From positions 62,001 through 126,000 of the forward strand of contig SVTH01000003.1 in NCBI GenBank assembly GCA_015063885.1: DNA of 64,000 nt. The letters run 5' to 3'. Positions within the stretch are counted from its first letter, which is position 1, and every line of letters begins with the position of its first letter. Origin of the DNA: Oscillospiraceae bacterium. GTDB taxonomy: Bacteria > Bacillota > Clostridia > Oscillospirales > CAG-382. The notes under the pieces were generated by a model. The model had not been told where the DNA came from. It searched no databases and saw only the letters and a list, made by a program, of their open reading frames with translations. Below are positions 53,934 to 63,290 of this stretch, one piece after another. The position numbers and the translations under genes were made by a program.

Positions 53934-53962
53934 TTTACAAAACCGAAAAAATATGCTACAAT
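53934..53962 (+). promoter_or_regulatory. Promoter of the YgiQ-type gene
   Basis: TTTACA (53934-53939), 17 bp, TACAAT (53957-53962), divergent from the perR promoter with only 8 nt between the two -35 boxes. Confidence 0.75.
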
Positions 53963-53991
53963 GGAAAAAACGCCAAGAGGAGGAAAAAACC

Positions 53992-55860
53992 ATGCCCTTT
54001 TTACCCGTTACCCCGGAGGAACTGGGGGGACAACCGGATTTTATCATCGTCACGGGGGACGCATACGTGGACCATCCCTCCTTCGGCACCGCCATCATCT
54101 CCCGCGTGCTGGAGGCGGAGGGCTTTTCCGTTGCCATCCTGCCCCAGCCGGAGTACCGCTCCTGCGAGGCCTTCAAGAAATTCGGCAAGCCCAGGCTGGC
54201 CTTTTTGGTGAACAGCGGAAATATTGATTCCATGGTGGCCCATTACACCGTGGCCAAGAAGCGCCGCAACGACGACTATTACTCCCCAGGCGGCAAGGCG
54301 GGCTACCGTCCCGACAGGGCGGTGATCGTGTACTGCAACCGCATTCGTGAGGCTTACGGAGATATTCCCATCATCATCGGGGGCGTGGAGGCCTCCACAA
54401 GACGGTTTGCTCATTACGATTACTGGACGGACTCCGTGCGGAGAAGCATTCTCGTGGACAGCCGTGCGGACATCCTCACCTACGGCATGGGGGAGAATAT
54501 CCTCCGCCGTCTGGCCTTCCTTTTGGACAAGGGCGTACCGGTACGGAAGATCCGTGACGTGCGGGGCACGGTATTTATGGAGTCAAGAGAGTTTTGCCCC
54601 CATTTTGAATCTGCATTCATCGGGGAGTACGACGATCTGAAAACCGACAAAAAAGAATACGCAAAAGCCTTCCGTATTCAGAACGAAAACCAGGATCCCT
54701 TCTACGGCAAGGCGCTGGTGGAGGGATACGACAACAAGATCCTGGTGCAGAACCCGCCCATGCATCCCTTGACCACGGAAGAGCTGGACAAGGTGTACGC
54801 CCTGCCCTATATGCGGGCTTACCACCCCATGTACGAAAAGGACGGGGGCATCCCCGCAATTCAGGAAGTGCAGTTCTCCATCACCCACAACAGAGGGTGC
54901 TTCGGCAACTGCAATTTCTGCTCCATCGCCTTCCACCAGGGCAGAACGGTGACCTCCCGCAGTGTGGAGTCCTGCTTGGAGGAGGCAAAGCTGCTGACCA
55001 AGCTTCCCGGATTTAAGGGGTACATCCACGACGTGGGCGGTCCTTCCGCAAACTTCCGCGGAAATTACTGCGAAAAGGCAAAGAAGGCGGGCGTCTGCAA
55101 GAACAAGAACTGCCTGACTCCCTCCATCTGCAAGAATATGAAGGTGGATCACGAGGAATACTTAGACCTTTTGAAGAAGGTGGAGGCGGTTCCCGGGGTG
55201 AAGAAGGTATTCGTCCGTTCGGGCTTGCGGTACGACTATATGCTGGCGGACAAAAACGACGATTTCTTCCGCAAGATCGTAAAGGATCACGTCAGCGGAC
55301 AGCTGAAGGTGGCCCCCGAGCATTGCTCCAACCACGTGCTGAAGCTGATGGGCAAGCCCTCTATTGAGACCTACGACAGATTCAAGGCCAAGTTCTATAA
55401 GATCACCGAGGAATTGGGAAAAGAGCAGTATCTGGTGCCCTACCTTATGTCCTCCCATCCCGGCTCTACCCTGGAGGACGCCATTGAGCTGGCACTTTAC
55501 TTGAAGAAGAACCGCATCAATCCCGAGCAGGTGCAGGATTTCTATCCCACCCCCGGCACGGCTTCCACCTGTATGTTCTGGACGGGGCTGGATCCCTTTA
55601 CCGGGGAGGCGGTGTTCGTGCCCAAGGACTACGAGGAAAAAAGACAGCAGAGAGCCCTTTTGCAGTGGTACAAGCCGGAAAACCACGACACCGTGCGGAA
55701 GGCGCTGTACCGTGCGGGCAGGCAGGACCTTATCGGCTTCGGGCCGGATTGCCTGGTGAAGCCTCGGGTGCTTTCCAAGGAAAAGTCCTACGGCAGGAAG
55801 GATACGAAAAAGCCCCAAGGGAAGCCCTTGGGGAAAAAGCCGCATGGGAAAAAGAAATAA
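53992..55860 (+). CDS. YgiQ family radical SAM protein
   Basis: 622 aa from ATG 53992 (SD GAGGAGG). N-terminal YgiQ marks: [30 protein letters not shown] and [19 protein letters not shown], then [19 protein letters not shown]. The radical-SAM triad lies in [20 protein letters not shown] near residue 301; extra Cys follow in [24 protein letters not shown]. The C-terminus is basic ([16 protein letters not shown]) and may contact nucleic acid. Reaction unknown for the family. Shares an intergenic region with perR. A GGGAC/GTCCC hairpin follows (55870-55898). Confidence 0.9.
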   Translation: MPFLPVTPEELGGQPDFIIVTGDAYVDHPSFGTAIISRVLEAEGFSVAILPQPEYRSCEAFKKFGKPRLAFLVNSGNIDSMVAHYTVAKKRRNDDYYSPGGKAGYRPDRAVIVYCNRIREAYGDIPIIIGGVEASTRRFAHYDYWTDSVRRSILVDSRADILTYGMGENILRRLAFLLDKGVPVRKIRDVRGTVFMESREFCPHFESAFIGEYDDLKTDKKEYAKAFRIQNENQDPFYGKALVEGYDNKILVQNPPMHPLTTEELDKVYALPYMRAYHPMYEKDGGIPAIQEVQFSITHNRGCFGNCNFCSIAFHQGRTVTSRSVESCLEEAKLLTKLPGFKGYIHDVGGPSANFRGNYCEKAKKAGVCKNKNCLTPSICKNMKVDHEEYLDLLKKVEAVPGVKKVFVRSGLRYDYMLADKNDDFFRKIVKDHVSGQLKVAPEHCSNHVLKLMGKPSIETYDRFKAKFYKITEELGKEQYLVPYLMSSHPGSTLEDAIELALYLKKNRINPEQVQDFYPTPGTASTCMFWTGLDPFTGEAVFVPKDYEEKRQQRALLQWYKPENHDTVRKALYRAGRQDLIGFGPDCLVKPRVLSKEKSYGRKDTKKPQGKPLGKKPHGKKK

Positions 55861-55869
55861 GAGTACGTT

Positions 55870-55898
55870 AAGGGACGCTTTTTGAAAAAGGGTCCCTT
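55870..55898 (+). terminator. Terminator behind the YgiQ-type gene
   Basis: AAGGGAC.CTTTTT-g-AAAAAG.GTCCCTT, then TT; same build as the hairpins near 25700 and 44420. Confidence 0.7.
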
Positions 55899-56038
55899 TT
55901 CAATACGTTTTGCCTGTGTAATCCTCCGGACGCATCAGGAGCGTTCGTGCTATGGGTAGCATTTATTGGGTTCAAACCCTCGAAATGTCATTCTTGAGCT
56001 CAGGTTTGCAAGCAAACCGTCGAAGTTTTCGTTTGAAA

Positions 56039-56740
56039 GTAACTGACGGAACGAAAAAAGCGGTAGTGCGAAGGGGAGACCATACCCTCAAAAAATGCTC
56101 GGCATTTTTTGCCTCTTATTCGGGCTCACGCCGCTCATAAGAGTTCGACTCGTGCGGGTTGTTTCATTGTGCACAGCCGCGACGGCTCTGTCCCGCACTC
56201 GCTCAGAGTGACCAAGTCGGCGAATGGGTGCGGGTTTAAAGGCAGCGTCAGTACGCCGACGTTAAAAACGGCTTCGCCGTTTTTTCAACCGCGGTGCCGT
56301 TTGTAGGGCAAGGTTTGCGATATACGTAGCGCTTATTGAGCTATATCAATTCGACTGTCATTCTGAGCGGAGCCGCGGAACAGGGTGTAAGGATAGGAAA
56401 GAAAAGGCTGTCCCGCGGCGGAGTCGAAGTTTTGCGGAGAAAGCAAGGCACGTTAGTGCCGTTCGGAGCAAAACCGAAGCCTGCGATAGCGGGCTGAGGG
56501 ATATGATTGGGAGTTAGATCGACCTTTTTGTAACGCAAGAACTGTTTTTAGTAACTGACGGAACGGAAAAGACGGTAGTGCAAATGTGTAACCATACCCT
56601 CAAAAAATGCTCGGCATTTTTTGACTCTTATTCGGGCTCACGCCACTCATAAGAGTTCGACTCGTGCGGGTTGTTTCATTGTGCACAGCCGCGACGGCTC
56701 TATCCCGCACTCGCTCAGAGTGACCACCGGGGGGGCTGTT
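56039..56740. repeat. Two copies of structured repeat S
   Basis: Units begin at 56039 and 56551 (spacing 512, as for the long unit at 19028). Stem 1 has loop TCG instead of TTG; stem 2 (CTCTTAT/ATAAGAG) and stem 3 (GTGCGGG/CCCGCAC) are the type-1 versions. The middle piece with GTACGCCGACGTTAAAAACGGC is shared with the 19028 unit. No gene is supported between 55861 and 56888. Confidence 0.9.
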
Positions 56741-56812
56741 GCGCCCTTTACAAAAGCAAGTAGCGGTCACACTTGTATGCGTGCTCTACATTTCTTCCTC
56801 TCCCGAAAGCGA

Positions 56813-56880
56813 CAGCTTTCGGCAATAAGTTTCTTTTGGATTCTTAAGGGGTTTTCTTTTTCGAAAGAAAACCCCTTAAG
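56813..56880. repeat. Composite palindrome P, minus orientation, compensated hairpin 2
   Basis: Minus strand: hairpin 1 CTTAAGGGGTTTTCTTTC.../...GAAAACCCCTTAAG (56880-56843), linker ATCCAAAAGAAACTTATTG, hairpin 2 CCGAAAGC-TGTC-GCTTTCGG (56832-56813). Against the common copy, an A-T pair of hairpin 2 has become G-C on both sides. Confidence 0.88.
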
Positions 56881-56888
56881 CGTTCCCC

Positions 56889-57077
56889 TTAAGCCTCGTC
56901 CTTGATGATCCGCACCTGGTCCAGCACCAGCTGGAGTGCCATGTCCCAATCCCGGGAGAGCTCCACCACGTCGTCGATGATAAAGCCTTCTGTGGTAAAG
57001 CGCTCGTATTTTTCGGGAGAGATCTTTTCCTTCCAGACCTCTTCCAAGCCCTCTTTGATCATATACGTCTTAGACAT
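56889..57077 (-). CDS. Small protein of unknown function
   Basis: 62 aa, MSKTYMIKEGLEEVWKEKISPEKYERFTTEGFIIDDVVELSRDW..., acidic and helix-rich, no membrane segment, no known motif. Supported by its own promoter (57139-57111) and by codon use like the neighbours, but its SD is weak. Divergent from the DUF4317 gene. Confidence 0.6.
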   Translation of the reverse strand: MSKTYMIKEGLEEVWKEKISPEKYERFTTEGFIIDDVVELSRDWDMALQLVLDQVRIIKDEA

Positions 57078-57110
57078 ACCGCATTCTCTTTTCCGTCGAT
57101 GATTTTTTAC

Positions 57111-57139
57111 AGTTTAACACAAGAAAAAACCCTTGTCAA
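57111..57139 (-). promoter_or_regulatory. Promoter of the 62-aa gene
   Basis: TTGACA (57139-57134), 17 bp, TAAACT (57116-57111) on the minus strand. Its -35 lies 5 bp from the -35 of the divergent DUF4317 promoter. Confidence 0.7.
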
Positions 57140-57143
57140 GGGG

Positions 57144-57172
57144 TTGCTTTTTTTACGGTTTTGTGGTAGACT
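57144..57172 (+). promoter_or_regulatory. Promoter of the DUF4317 gene
   Basis: TTGCTT (57144-57149), 17 bp, TAGACT (57167-57172), 35 nt before ATG 57207. Confidence 0.7.
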
Positions 57173-57206
57173 AAGATAAATACACTATTGACCAAAGGAA
57201 GATACC

Positions 57207-58340
57207 ATGCTTGACAAAGAAGTTGCGGAGCTGAGACGACGCTTCCGCTATCAAAAGAACAATTTCTCTACCTTGTACGGCTGTTACGTTAACGGCAACA
57301 AGGAGATCATCACCACCTTCTCCCGCTCCTTCCAGCTGTTGGATCAGGACGAGCAGGAAAAATACCTGGGCTTCTTCCGCAGGAACCTGGCAGGCAATCT
57401 GGGGAAGAACCTTTTGGAGCTCCCCTTCACCAACGAACAGGTGCTTTCCTCGGAGGAGCATATTCTGCTTCGCACCCTGAGAGACAGCAAGCTGAAGGAC
57501 GAGGAGGCCTTGCAGACCTTCTGCGGGAAGATCGTGGAAAACCTGGAGCTGGGCTGTAACTACCTGATCCTGCTGGCTCACGATACCTACGACGTGTTCA
57601 CCTACGGCAAGGACGGAGAGAAATCCCAGGAATCCGAATCCCAGTTCTCCTATATCACCGGGTGCGTCTGCCCCATGAAGCCCTCCAAGCCCGCTTTGTG
57701 CTACGATCCCATTCAGGCAAGCTTCCGCAGTAAGAGCGAGGAGCTGACGGTGGCCGCCCCCGAGCTGGGCTTCCTCTTCCCCGCCTTTGACAACCGCAGT
57801 GCCAACCTTTACAGCGTGCTGTATTCCAATAAGAATTTAAGCGAGCACCGCGAGGCGCTGATCACTGCCCTCTTCGGCACCCCCGTGCCCACCCCCGCCA
57901 ACGTGCAGAAGGAGGCCTTCGGCGGCATCCTTTCCTCCAGCCTGGAGGAGGAATGCAGCTACGACGTGGTGCAGACGGTGCACGACAAGCTTCTTGCCCG
58001 TGTGGAGGCGCAGAAGGAGCAGAAGGACGAGCCCTTCCTGGCGGTGACCAAGTCCGATCTGAAGAACACCCTCACGGATCTGGGTGTTTCCGATGCCAAG
58101 GTAGAAACCTTCGAAAAGCAGTTTGACGAGTCCTTTGGGGAGCACACCGAGATCTGCCCCCGCAATCTGCTTTCCGGAAACGGACTGGAGCTTTGCACCG
58201 ACGACGTGAAGGTGCGGGTGGACGCCGCACACAGCGACCTGGTGGAGACCCGTCTTCTGGACGGCAAGCCCTGCATCATCATCCATGCGGAGGGCAACCT
58301 CACCGTCAACGGCATCTCCGTGAAGATCCGCAAGCAGTAA
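57207..58340 (+). CDS. DUF4317 family protein
   Basis: 377 aa. The start MLDKEVAELRRRFRYQKNNFSTLYGCYVN is the family hallmark; also ITTFSRSFQLLDQDEQEKYL, LLAHDTYDVF and the FAYITGCVCP-like segment FSYITGCVCPMKPSKPAL. Cytoplasmic, no signal peptide. The family is widespread in Clostridia and uncharacterised; I assign no function. It is followed after 33 nt by the second DUF4855 lipoprotein, so they probably share a transcript, which is the only functional hint. Confidence 0.87.
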   Translation: MLDKEVAELRRRFRYQKNNFSTLYGCYVNGNKEIITTFSRSFQLLDQDEQEKYLGFFRRNLAGNLGKNLLELPFTNEQVLSSEEHILLRTLRDSKLKDEEALQTFCGKIVENLELGCNYLILLAHDTYDVFTYGKDGEKSQESESQFSYITGCVCPMKPSKPALCYDPIQASFRSKSEELTVAAPELGFLFPAFDNRSANLYSVLYSNKNLSEHREALITALFGTPVPTPANVQKEAFGGILSSSLEEECSYDVVQTVHDKLLARVEAQKEQKDEPFLAVTKSDLKNTLTDLGVSDAKVETFEKQFDESFGEHTEICPRNLLSGNGLELCTDDVKVRVDAAHSDLVETRLLDGKPCIIIHAEGNLTVNGISVKIRKQ

Positions 58341-58373
58341 AAAAAAGCTTACATACAGAAAGGAAATTCCGCT

Positions 58374-61300
58374 ATGAAAAGATGGATCGCCTGGCTTCTT
58401 TTGGCAAGCATGCTGCTTTTGGCGTCTTGCGAAAGCACCCCCGGTACCACCTCCGGTGAAAGCGCTTCCTCCACGGAAACGGAGTCCTCTGAGGACACCT
58501 CGGAGCCGCCTATGGAAACCGTGAAGCACACTGTGGTCAGCGTAGGCAAGACCTACACCACCTCCACCAAACCCGCCTCCGGGTATGAAGACCTGTTCGG
58601 TCAGCAGTTGACCGACGGTCAGAAGGCTTACGACACCGCCGTTCACTACACCGACGTGCGTCTGGTAGGCTTTAACGACGACGTACGTATCGACATGGAC
58701 CTGGGAGAGGACGGCAAAGCCCTGACCTCCGCCACCGTCCGCGTCATCGACATCAACACCGACGGCGTCAAGCTGGCAAAGCGCGTCCGTTTCTACGGCA
58801 GTAACTCCGCAACCAGCGGCTGGAAGACCCTGGGCAAGGCAAGCTTTGTCCCCACCGGTGACAGAACCATGTCCACCGCCACCGTTGAGTTCGAGGAGCC
58901 CGTGGATTACCGTTACATCCGTGCCTCCATCACCCGTGAGGACGGAGCACACTTCTTCTTCATCGACGAGTTTGAGGTCTGCGCCAACGTGGACGCTCCC
59001 GAGAAGGTGAACACCGCCGATCCCGTCTACGACGCAGAGGACATCGACCGCGGCGCCTGGACGGCACTTTCCACCGGCATCACCGCCGCTCCCGTGGACA
59101 GCACCAACGTGGCAAACGGCGTTGCCTACACCTTCAAGGACTGCACCTTTGACCGGCGTGCGTCCGAAAGCAAGACCCTCCTCACCGACGGCGACCGTAC
59201 CACCCGCCGCTTCGGCGACAAGGTATGGGTGGGCATCAAGGCGGAAGGCACCCCTTCCATCTCCATGACCCTGCCCCAGACCTACGACAATCTGTACGGC
59301 TTCCGTATTCACATGCTGGGCGCAGGCCTTGACGTGACCTATCCCGGCGCCATCGACGTTTACGCCTCCGCAGACAACAAGAATTTCGTTTTGGCAGGCA
59401 GGATCTACGCCCCCGGCGACGTGGCAAACCAGGCCTACACCCTTCTGATGCCCGAGTATCTGAAGGCGAAATACCTGCGCTTTGACTTTGTGGGCGGCAA
59501 CGAAGGACAGTACCTGTGGATCGAGGAGATCGAGGTATTGGCAGGCCACGGCACCGTTCAGGCAGGAGAGCATTTCTCGGAGCTGAACTTCCCCATCGTC
59601 ACCGAGGACGCATACTGGGATGCCTCCGCCTCCGACTACACCACCTATCAGAACCTGCTGTTGGGGCTGGGCCAGCAGATCGCGGCCTCCGACTACGTGC
59701 CCGCATACAACCCCAAGCTTTCCAACCAGCTCACCTCCGCCGATACCAAGCTCCTTACCGACGGCAAGCACGGCAACGTGGCTTCCTGCTACGGTCCCGA
59801 CTGGTTCTACTTCTACGGCGGCAACGCCATCGACGTCTTCTACGATATGGGCAAGCTGTCCTCCATCGACAAGGTGGTCATCAGCCTGCTGGAGTACGGC
59901 TCCTGGGGCATTCAGCGTCCCAAGTTCCACTCCGTCTTCCTTTCCGACGACGGTGAGACCTGGTACAAGGTAGCGGACTATCAGCGTCCCAAAAACCAGA
60001 AGTTTGAAGACGCCAACAACGTGCAGTACGAGTATCAGCTGGACAAGACCTACGCCGCCCGGTTCGTCCGCTTCCGTATCGAGTGCACCGGCCACACCTT
60101 CATCGACGAGTTTGAGGCCTACGGCACCAAGGAAGTGAAGGAAGGCACCACCCGTCTGGCGGATACCGACCTCCGTGTTTCCGTATTCTACACCAACCCC
60201 TCCCGCGCCCAATTCGCCACCGACGACAACACCGGCGTCCACGCCGAGGAGATCGCTCTTTTGTGGGGCGGCAACGAGGGTTCCGACAATATGCTCATGG
60301 GCTTTGCCGCTTATCTGGATGAAAACGGAAACATCAAGGATACCATGATGGACGGCTTTATGTACTTCCCGGATTATCACCTGCCCACCGGCGCATTGGG
60401 TTACCAGGCCAGCGGTAAGGCGGACTGGGACTACATGTTCGACACCACCTTCGACGGCAAGAACGGTCTTGAGAAGCTGGAAGAGGTGGTGGGCGAGATC
60501 AAGTCCACGTTGAACATCCCCGATTACAAGGTTTACGTTTACTTCCCCCTGCTGCGTCTTTGCGACGTGGCGAAGAGCACTCTTGACCCCAAGAACAACG
60601 TGCTGAACTTCGGTGACGTGGACGGCGACGGCGTCATTGAGGACACCACCAAGTCCGAGGACCGTATCAAGATCTTTGAATGGTACGTGGAAAAGGTGGC
60701 CACCGAGTTTGCCGCAAGAGGCTACGAGAACCTGGTTCTGGACGGCTTCTGCTGGGTCAACGAGGACGTTGGCTACGAGAGGGACGACTCCCACATCATC
60801 ACCGAGGCGGGCGACGTTTGCAAGAAGGCGGGTCAGAACATGCTGTGGATCCCCTACTACACCGCAAACCGTTACTTCCTGGGTCACGAGATGGGCGTTG
60901 GCGTGACCAACATGCAGCCCAACTATATGTTCGACCTGGAGCAGTCCACCTCCCGTCTGGAGGTAGCCGCCACCCGTCTGAAGTGGATGAAGATGTGCGT
61001 GGAGATCGAGCACAACTTCGAGGCCTTTGCAGATCCGCTGTTCCTGCGCAACTACATGATGTATCTGTACTACGGCGCACTTTCCGGGTACATGGATTCC
61101 ATCCACATCTACTACGACAACATCGAGAACATCTCCCTCATGGCTTACAGCAAGGATCCCATGATCCGCTTCCAGTACGAGGCCACCTACCACTTCATCA
61201 AGAACGATCTGGACATCTACCCCGATGCCCGTGACGTGTTGAAGTTCACCACCAAGCAGAACACCGTTCTGGAGGGCACTCTGAACGTGGAGGACAGCTT

Positions 61301-61475
61301 CTCCCTGTACACCCTTACCAGCGGCGCCAAGAACGGTACCGTCTCCCTCTCCACCGACGGCACCCTGCGCTACTACCCCGCACCCGGCTTCACCGGCACG
61401 GACTCCTTCACCTACACCTATAACAACTACCTGGGTGAGTCCGAGACCTGCACCGTGGAGATTACGGTAGAATAA
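58374..61475 (+). CDS. Large lipoprotein with discoidin-like and DUF4855 domains (paralog 2)
   Basis: 1033 aa with SD AAAGGAAA. Signal MKRWIAWLLLASMLLLASC, Cys19. Same layout as the 36331 gene: three F5/8-like domains (VDYRYIRASITREDGAHFFFIDEFEV; KAKYLRFDFVGGNEGQYLWIEEIEVL; AARFVRFRIECTGHTFIDEFEA), DUF4855 about residues 610-930 (FYTNPSRAQFATDDN...MMDGFMYFPDYHLP...ENLVLDGFCWVNED...MLWIPYYTANRYF), and a C-terminal module ending SFTYTYNNYLGESETCTVEI that is nearly identical to paralog 1. The ends are more alike than the middle, so the two may recognise different ligands. Confidence 0.85.
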   Translation: MKRWIAWLLLASMLLLASCESTPGTTSGESASSTETESSEDTSEPPMETVKHTVVSVGKTYTTSTKPASGYEDLFGQQLTDGQKAYDTAVHYTDVRLVGFNDDVRIDMDLGEDGKALTSATVRVIDINTDGVKLAKRVRFYGSNSATSGWKTLGKASFVPTGDRTMSTATVEFEEPVDYRYIRASITREDGAHFFFIDEFEVCANVDAPEKVNTADPVYDAEDIDRGAWTALSTGITAAPVDSTNVANGVAYTFKDCTFDRRASESKTLLTDGDRTTRRFGDKVWVGIKAEGTPSISMTLPQTYDNLYGFRIHMLGAGLDVTYPGAIDVYASADNKNFVLAGRIYAPGDVANQAYTLLMPEYLKAKYLRFDFVGGNEGQYLWIEEIEVLAGHGTVQAGEHFSELNFPIVTEDAYWDASASDYTTYQNLLLGLGQQIAASDYVPAYNPKLSNQLTSADTKLLTDGKHGNVASCYGPDWFYFYGGNAIDVFYDMGKLSSIDKVVISLLEYGSWGIQRPKFHSVFLSDDGETWYKVADYQRPKNQKFEDANNVQYEYQLDKTYAARFVRFRIECTGHTFIDEFEAYGTKEVKEGTTRLADTDLRVSVFYTNPSRAQFATDDNTGVHAEEIALLWGGNEGSDNMLMGFAAYLDENGNIKDTMMDGFMYFPDYHLPTGALGYQASGKADWDYMFDTTFDGKNGLEKLEEVVGEIKSTLNIPDYKVYVYFPLLRLCDVAKSTLDPKNNVLNFGDVDGDGVIEDTTKSEDRIKIFEWYVEKVATEFAARGYENLVLDGFCWVNEDVGYERDDSHIITEAGDVCKKAGQNMLWIPYYTANRYFLGHEMGVGVTNMQPNYMFDLEQSTSRLEVAATRLKWMKMCVEIEHNFEAFADPLFLRNYMMYLYYGALSGYMDSIHIYYDNIENISLMAYSKDPMIRFQYEATYHFIKNDLDIYPDARDVLKFTTKQNTVLEGTLNVEDSFSLYTLTSGAKNGTVSLSTDGTLRYYPAPGFTGTDSFTYTYNNYLGESETCTVEITVE

Positions 61476-61485
61476 ATATTGACGT

Positions 61486-61640
61486 CAAGGGGACTTTCTT
61501 TCGAAAAAGAAAGTCCCCTTAACAATCCCCAAAGAAACCGTATTGCCGAAAACTGCCGTTTTCGGGAGAGGATGATATAGCATGCGGGATTCTTAAGGGA
61601 CGCAGTTCCTTAAGCGGAGATCATAAGAGGCGGCGCCTCT
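61486..61640. repeat. Composite palindrome P, full form
   Basis: Hairpin 1 AAGGGGACTTTCTTT/AAGAAAGTCCCCTT (61488-61521, could also terminate the upstream gene), linker CCCCAAAGAAACCGTATTG, hairpin 2 CCGAAAAC-TGCC-GTTTTCGG (61547-61566), then the terminal hairpins TTAAGGGA..TTCCTTAA and ATAAGAGGC/GCCTCTTAT followed by a T-rich run. Best-preserved copy besides 3535-3702. Confidence 0.88.
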
Positions 61641-61737
61641 TATTTTTTATTTTTAAAAAATGTTCCAATCATATTTTCGCCGTCTCCAACAAACAATACT
61701 CCTGCGGCAAAAATCGCAAAAGGGAAAGGAAACAGAC

Positions 61738-62742
61738 ATGATCAAACGTGTATGCAGACCGATCTTGATTTTTTTGCTTGCAAGTATCCTATTCTTATAC
61801 GGAGGTCTTTTCGCGGCTGCGGAAAGCCCTGTGAAAGAGGTGATCCCGGGCGGCATGGCGTTCGGGGTCAAGTATTATGCAGAGGGTGCCATCGTGATCG
61901 GTGTGTGTGACGTTGAAACCGCATCGGGATTGGTTTCCCCCGCCGAAAGCGCAGGCTTGATGAAGGGCGACGTCATCATCGGCGCAGGCGGGAGCAAGGT
62001 AGACTCCTTGGAGCACCTTTTGGATACGGTAAAGGGATGCGGCGGCAGAAAGCTTGAGATCGAATATCAACGAGAGGGAAAAACAAGCAAAATCACCCTG
62101 ACCCCCGCTAAGGACAAGACCACAGGGGAATACCGCATCGGCGTATGGGTACGGGACAGCACGGCGGGCATCGGCACCATCACCTATATTGACAAGGAGA
62201 GCAAGTCCTTCGGCGGCTTGGGCCACGGCATCAACGACGCCTCCACGGGGATCTTAATGCCCTTCGGCAGAGGGAGCGTGGTGGACGTCACCCTCAAGGG
62301 CGTGGTGAAGGGGCTCAAAAGCGTCCCCGGGGAACTGAAGGGGGAATTCGGCAAAACAGAAAAGGGCATCCTCACCGGGAACACCGAGGCAGGGATTTTT
62401 GGGATCTATCACACCCTGCCGGAACACCTCGCCTCCCCCATCCCCCTGGGGAAGGCGGCAGAGGGAAAGGCCACCGTGCGCTCCTGCGTCAGCGGGGAGA
62501 TCAAGGACTACGAAATTGAGATCAAAGAGATCTACAAGGACAGCGGAAAGACGAAAAACTTCCTGATCCGCGTCACCGACGAAAGGCTTCTTGCCATCAC
62601 CGGGGGCATCGTCCAGGGCATGAGCGGCTCCCCCATCATCCAGAACGGCCGCCTGGTAGGCGCCGTCACCCACGTGCTGGTGAACGACCCCACCAAGGGC
62701 TACGGGATCTTCATTGAGAATATGCTGGAAGCAATGGGGTAA
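61738..62742 (+). CDS. spoIVB: SpoIVB-type serine peptidase (S55)
   Basis: In sporulating Firmicutes SpoIVB is secreted from the forespore and triggers pro-sigma-K processing. 334 aa from ATG 61738 (SD AAAGGAAA). N-terminal signal/anchor (PILIFLLASILFLYGGLFAAA), a PDZ domain about residues 45-130 (GLMKGDVIIGAGGSKVDSLEHLL), then the S55 domain: GIGTITYIDKESKSFGGLGHGI with His163, and QGMSGSPIIQNGRLVGAVTHVLVNDPTKGYGIFIENML with the catalytic Ser in GMSGSP (residues 294-299). Usually it sits beside recN and spo0A; here it does not, so it may be a second copy. Confidence 0.9.
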   Translation: MIKRVCRPILIFLLASILFLYGGLFAAAESPVKEVIPGGMAFGVKYYAEGAIVIGVCDVETASGLVSPAESAGLMKGDVIIGAGGSKVDSLEHLLDTVKGCGGRKLEIEYQREGKTSKITLTPAKDKTTGEYRIGVWVRDSTAGIGTITYIDKESKSFGGLGHGINDASTGILMPFGRGSVVDVTLKGVVKGLKSVPGELKGEFGKTEKGILTGNTEAGIFGIYHTLPEHLASPIPLGKAAEGKATVRSCVSGEIKDYEIEIKEIYKDSGKTKNFLIRVTDERLLAITGGIVQGMSGSPIIQNGRLVGAVTHVLVNDPTKGYGIFIENMLEAMG

Positions 62743-62849
62743 AAAACGCATAAAAAGGTTGTCCCTTGCATCACGCCCTTCATCCGGCGGGTCCTGCAAG
62801 GGACAACTGTCTTTTGTCCAAAGGTATTCAATGCTTCGTGTGTAAATAT

Positions 62850-63290
62850 CTAATCCCAAAATTCCTTAATATTCTTTTTATAATACTCCTTCAAAAGTTT
62901 AGCGGTTTTTCTGTTGCTTACAATGGAGCCTTCCATAAAAAACGGCATTTTTCCTTTCTTCGGATATATGACCTCATACACGGGAAAGCCTTTGCCTTTG
63001 CCTCCGAACCAACCGCCCATTTTTTTGACGGAGCGTATTTCTTTCCAAGTGACGCTCTCTTTCATGCCCAAACAATAAACAATGGTTAATTTATCATCCT
63101 CAAATATATAGATCGCCGGAGATATGGCAATTGCAAAACCGAGAACGGCCGCCAATACAAAGCCTGCGACAGAAAGAGCGATATCAGCATCTTCACGATC
63201 CGTCAGAAAGAAAATAGCTAATCCAACAAAAACAAGCAATAGCGTGAACAAGAAGATCAAATATGTATGAAATGCAATTTTACGTTTCAT
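62850..63290 (-). CDS. Two-helix membrane protein with PH-like cytoplasmic part
   Basis: 146 aa from ATG 63290 (MKRKIAFHTYLIFLFTLLL). Two membrane helices (residues about 8-30 and 40-62), then a soluble part, AIYIFEDDKLTIVYCLGMKESVTWKEIRSVKKMG...YEVIYPKKGK, which reads like a small bacterial PH-type beta domain ending in a helix (TAKLLKEYYKKNI). Its start overlaps the end of doc by 11 nt, so it is the third gene of the phd-doc transcript. No SD is obvious; coupling to doc translation is likely. Function unknown. Confidence 0.7.
   Translation of the reverse strand: MKRKIAFHTYLIFLFTLLLVFVGLAIFFLTDREDADIALSVAGFVLAAVLGFAIAISPAIYIFEDDKLTIVYCLGMKESVTWKEIRSVKKMGGWFGGKGKGFPVYEVIYPKKGKMPFFMEGSIVSNRKTAKLLKEYYKKNIKEFWD

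Noticed and set aside
57837-61193. 1118-codon minus-strand open frame opposite DUF4317 and DUF4855 genes
   Set aside because: Shadow frame from third-position G+C bias; it crosses the border of two well-supported plus-strand genes. The same holds for 33112-35175 and 37291-39429 minus.
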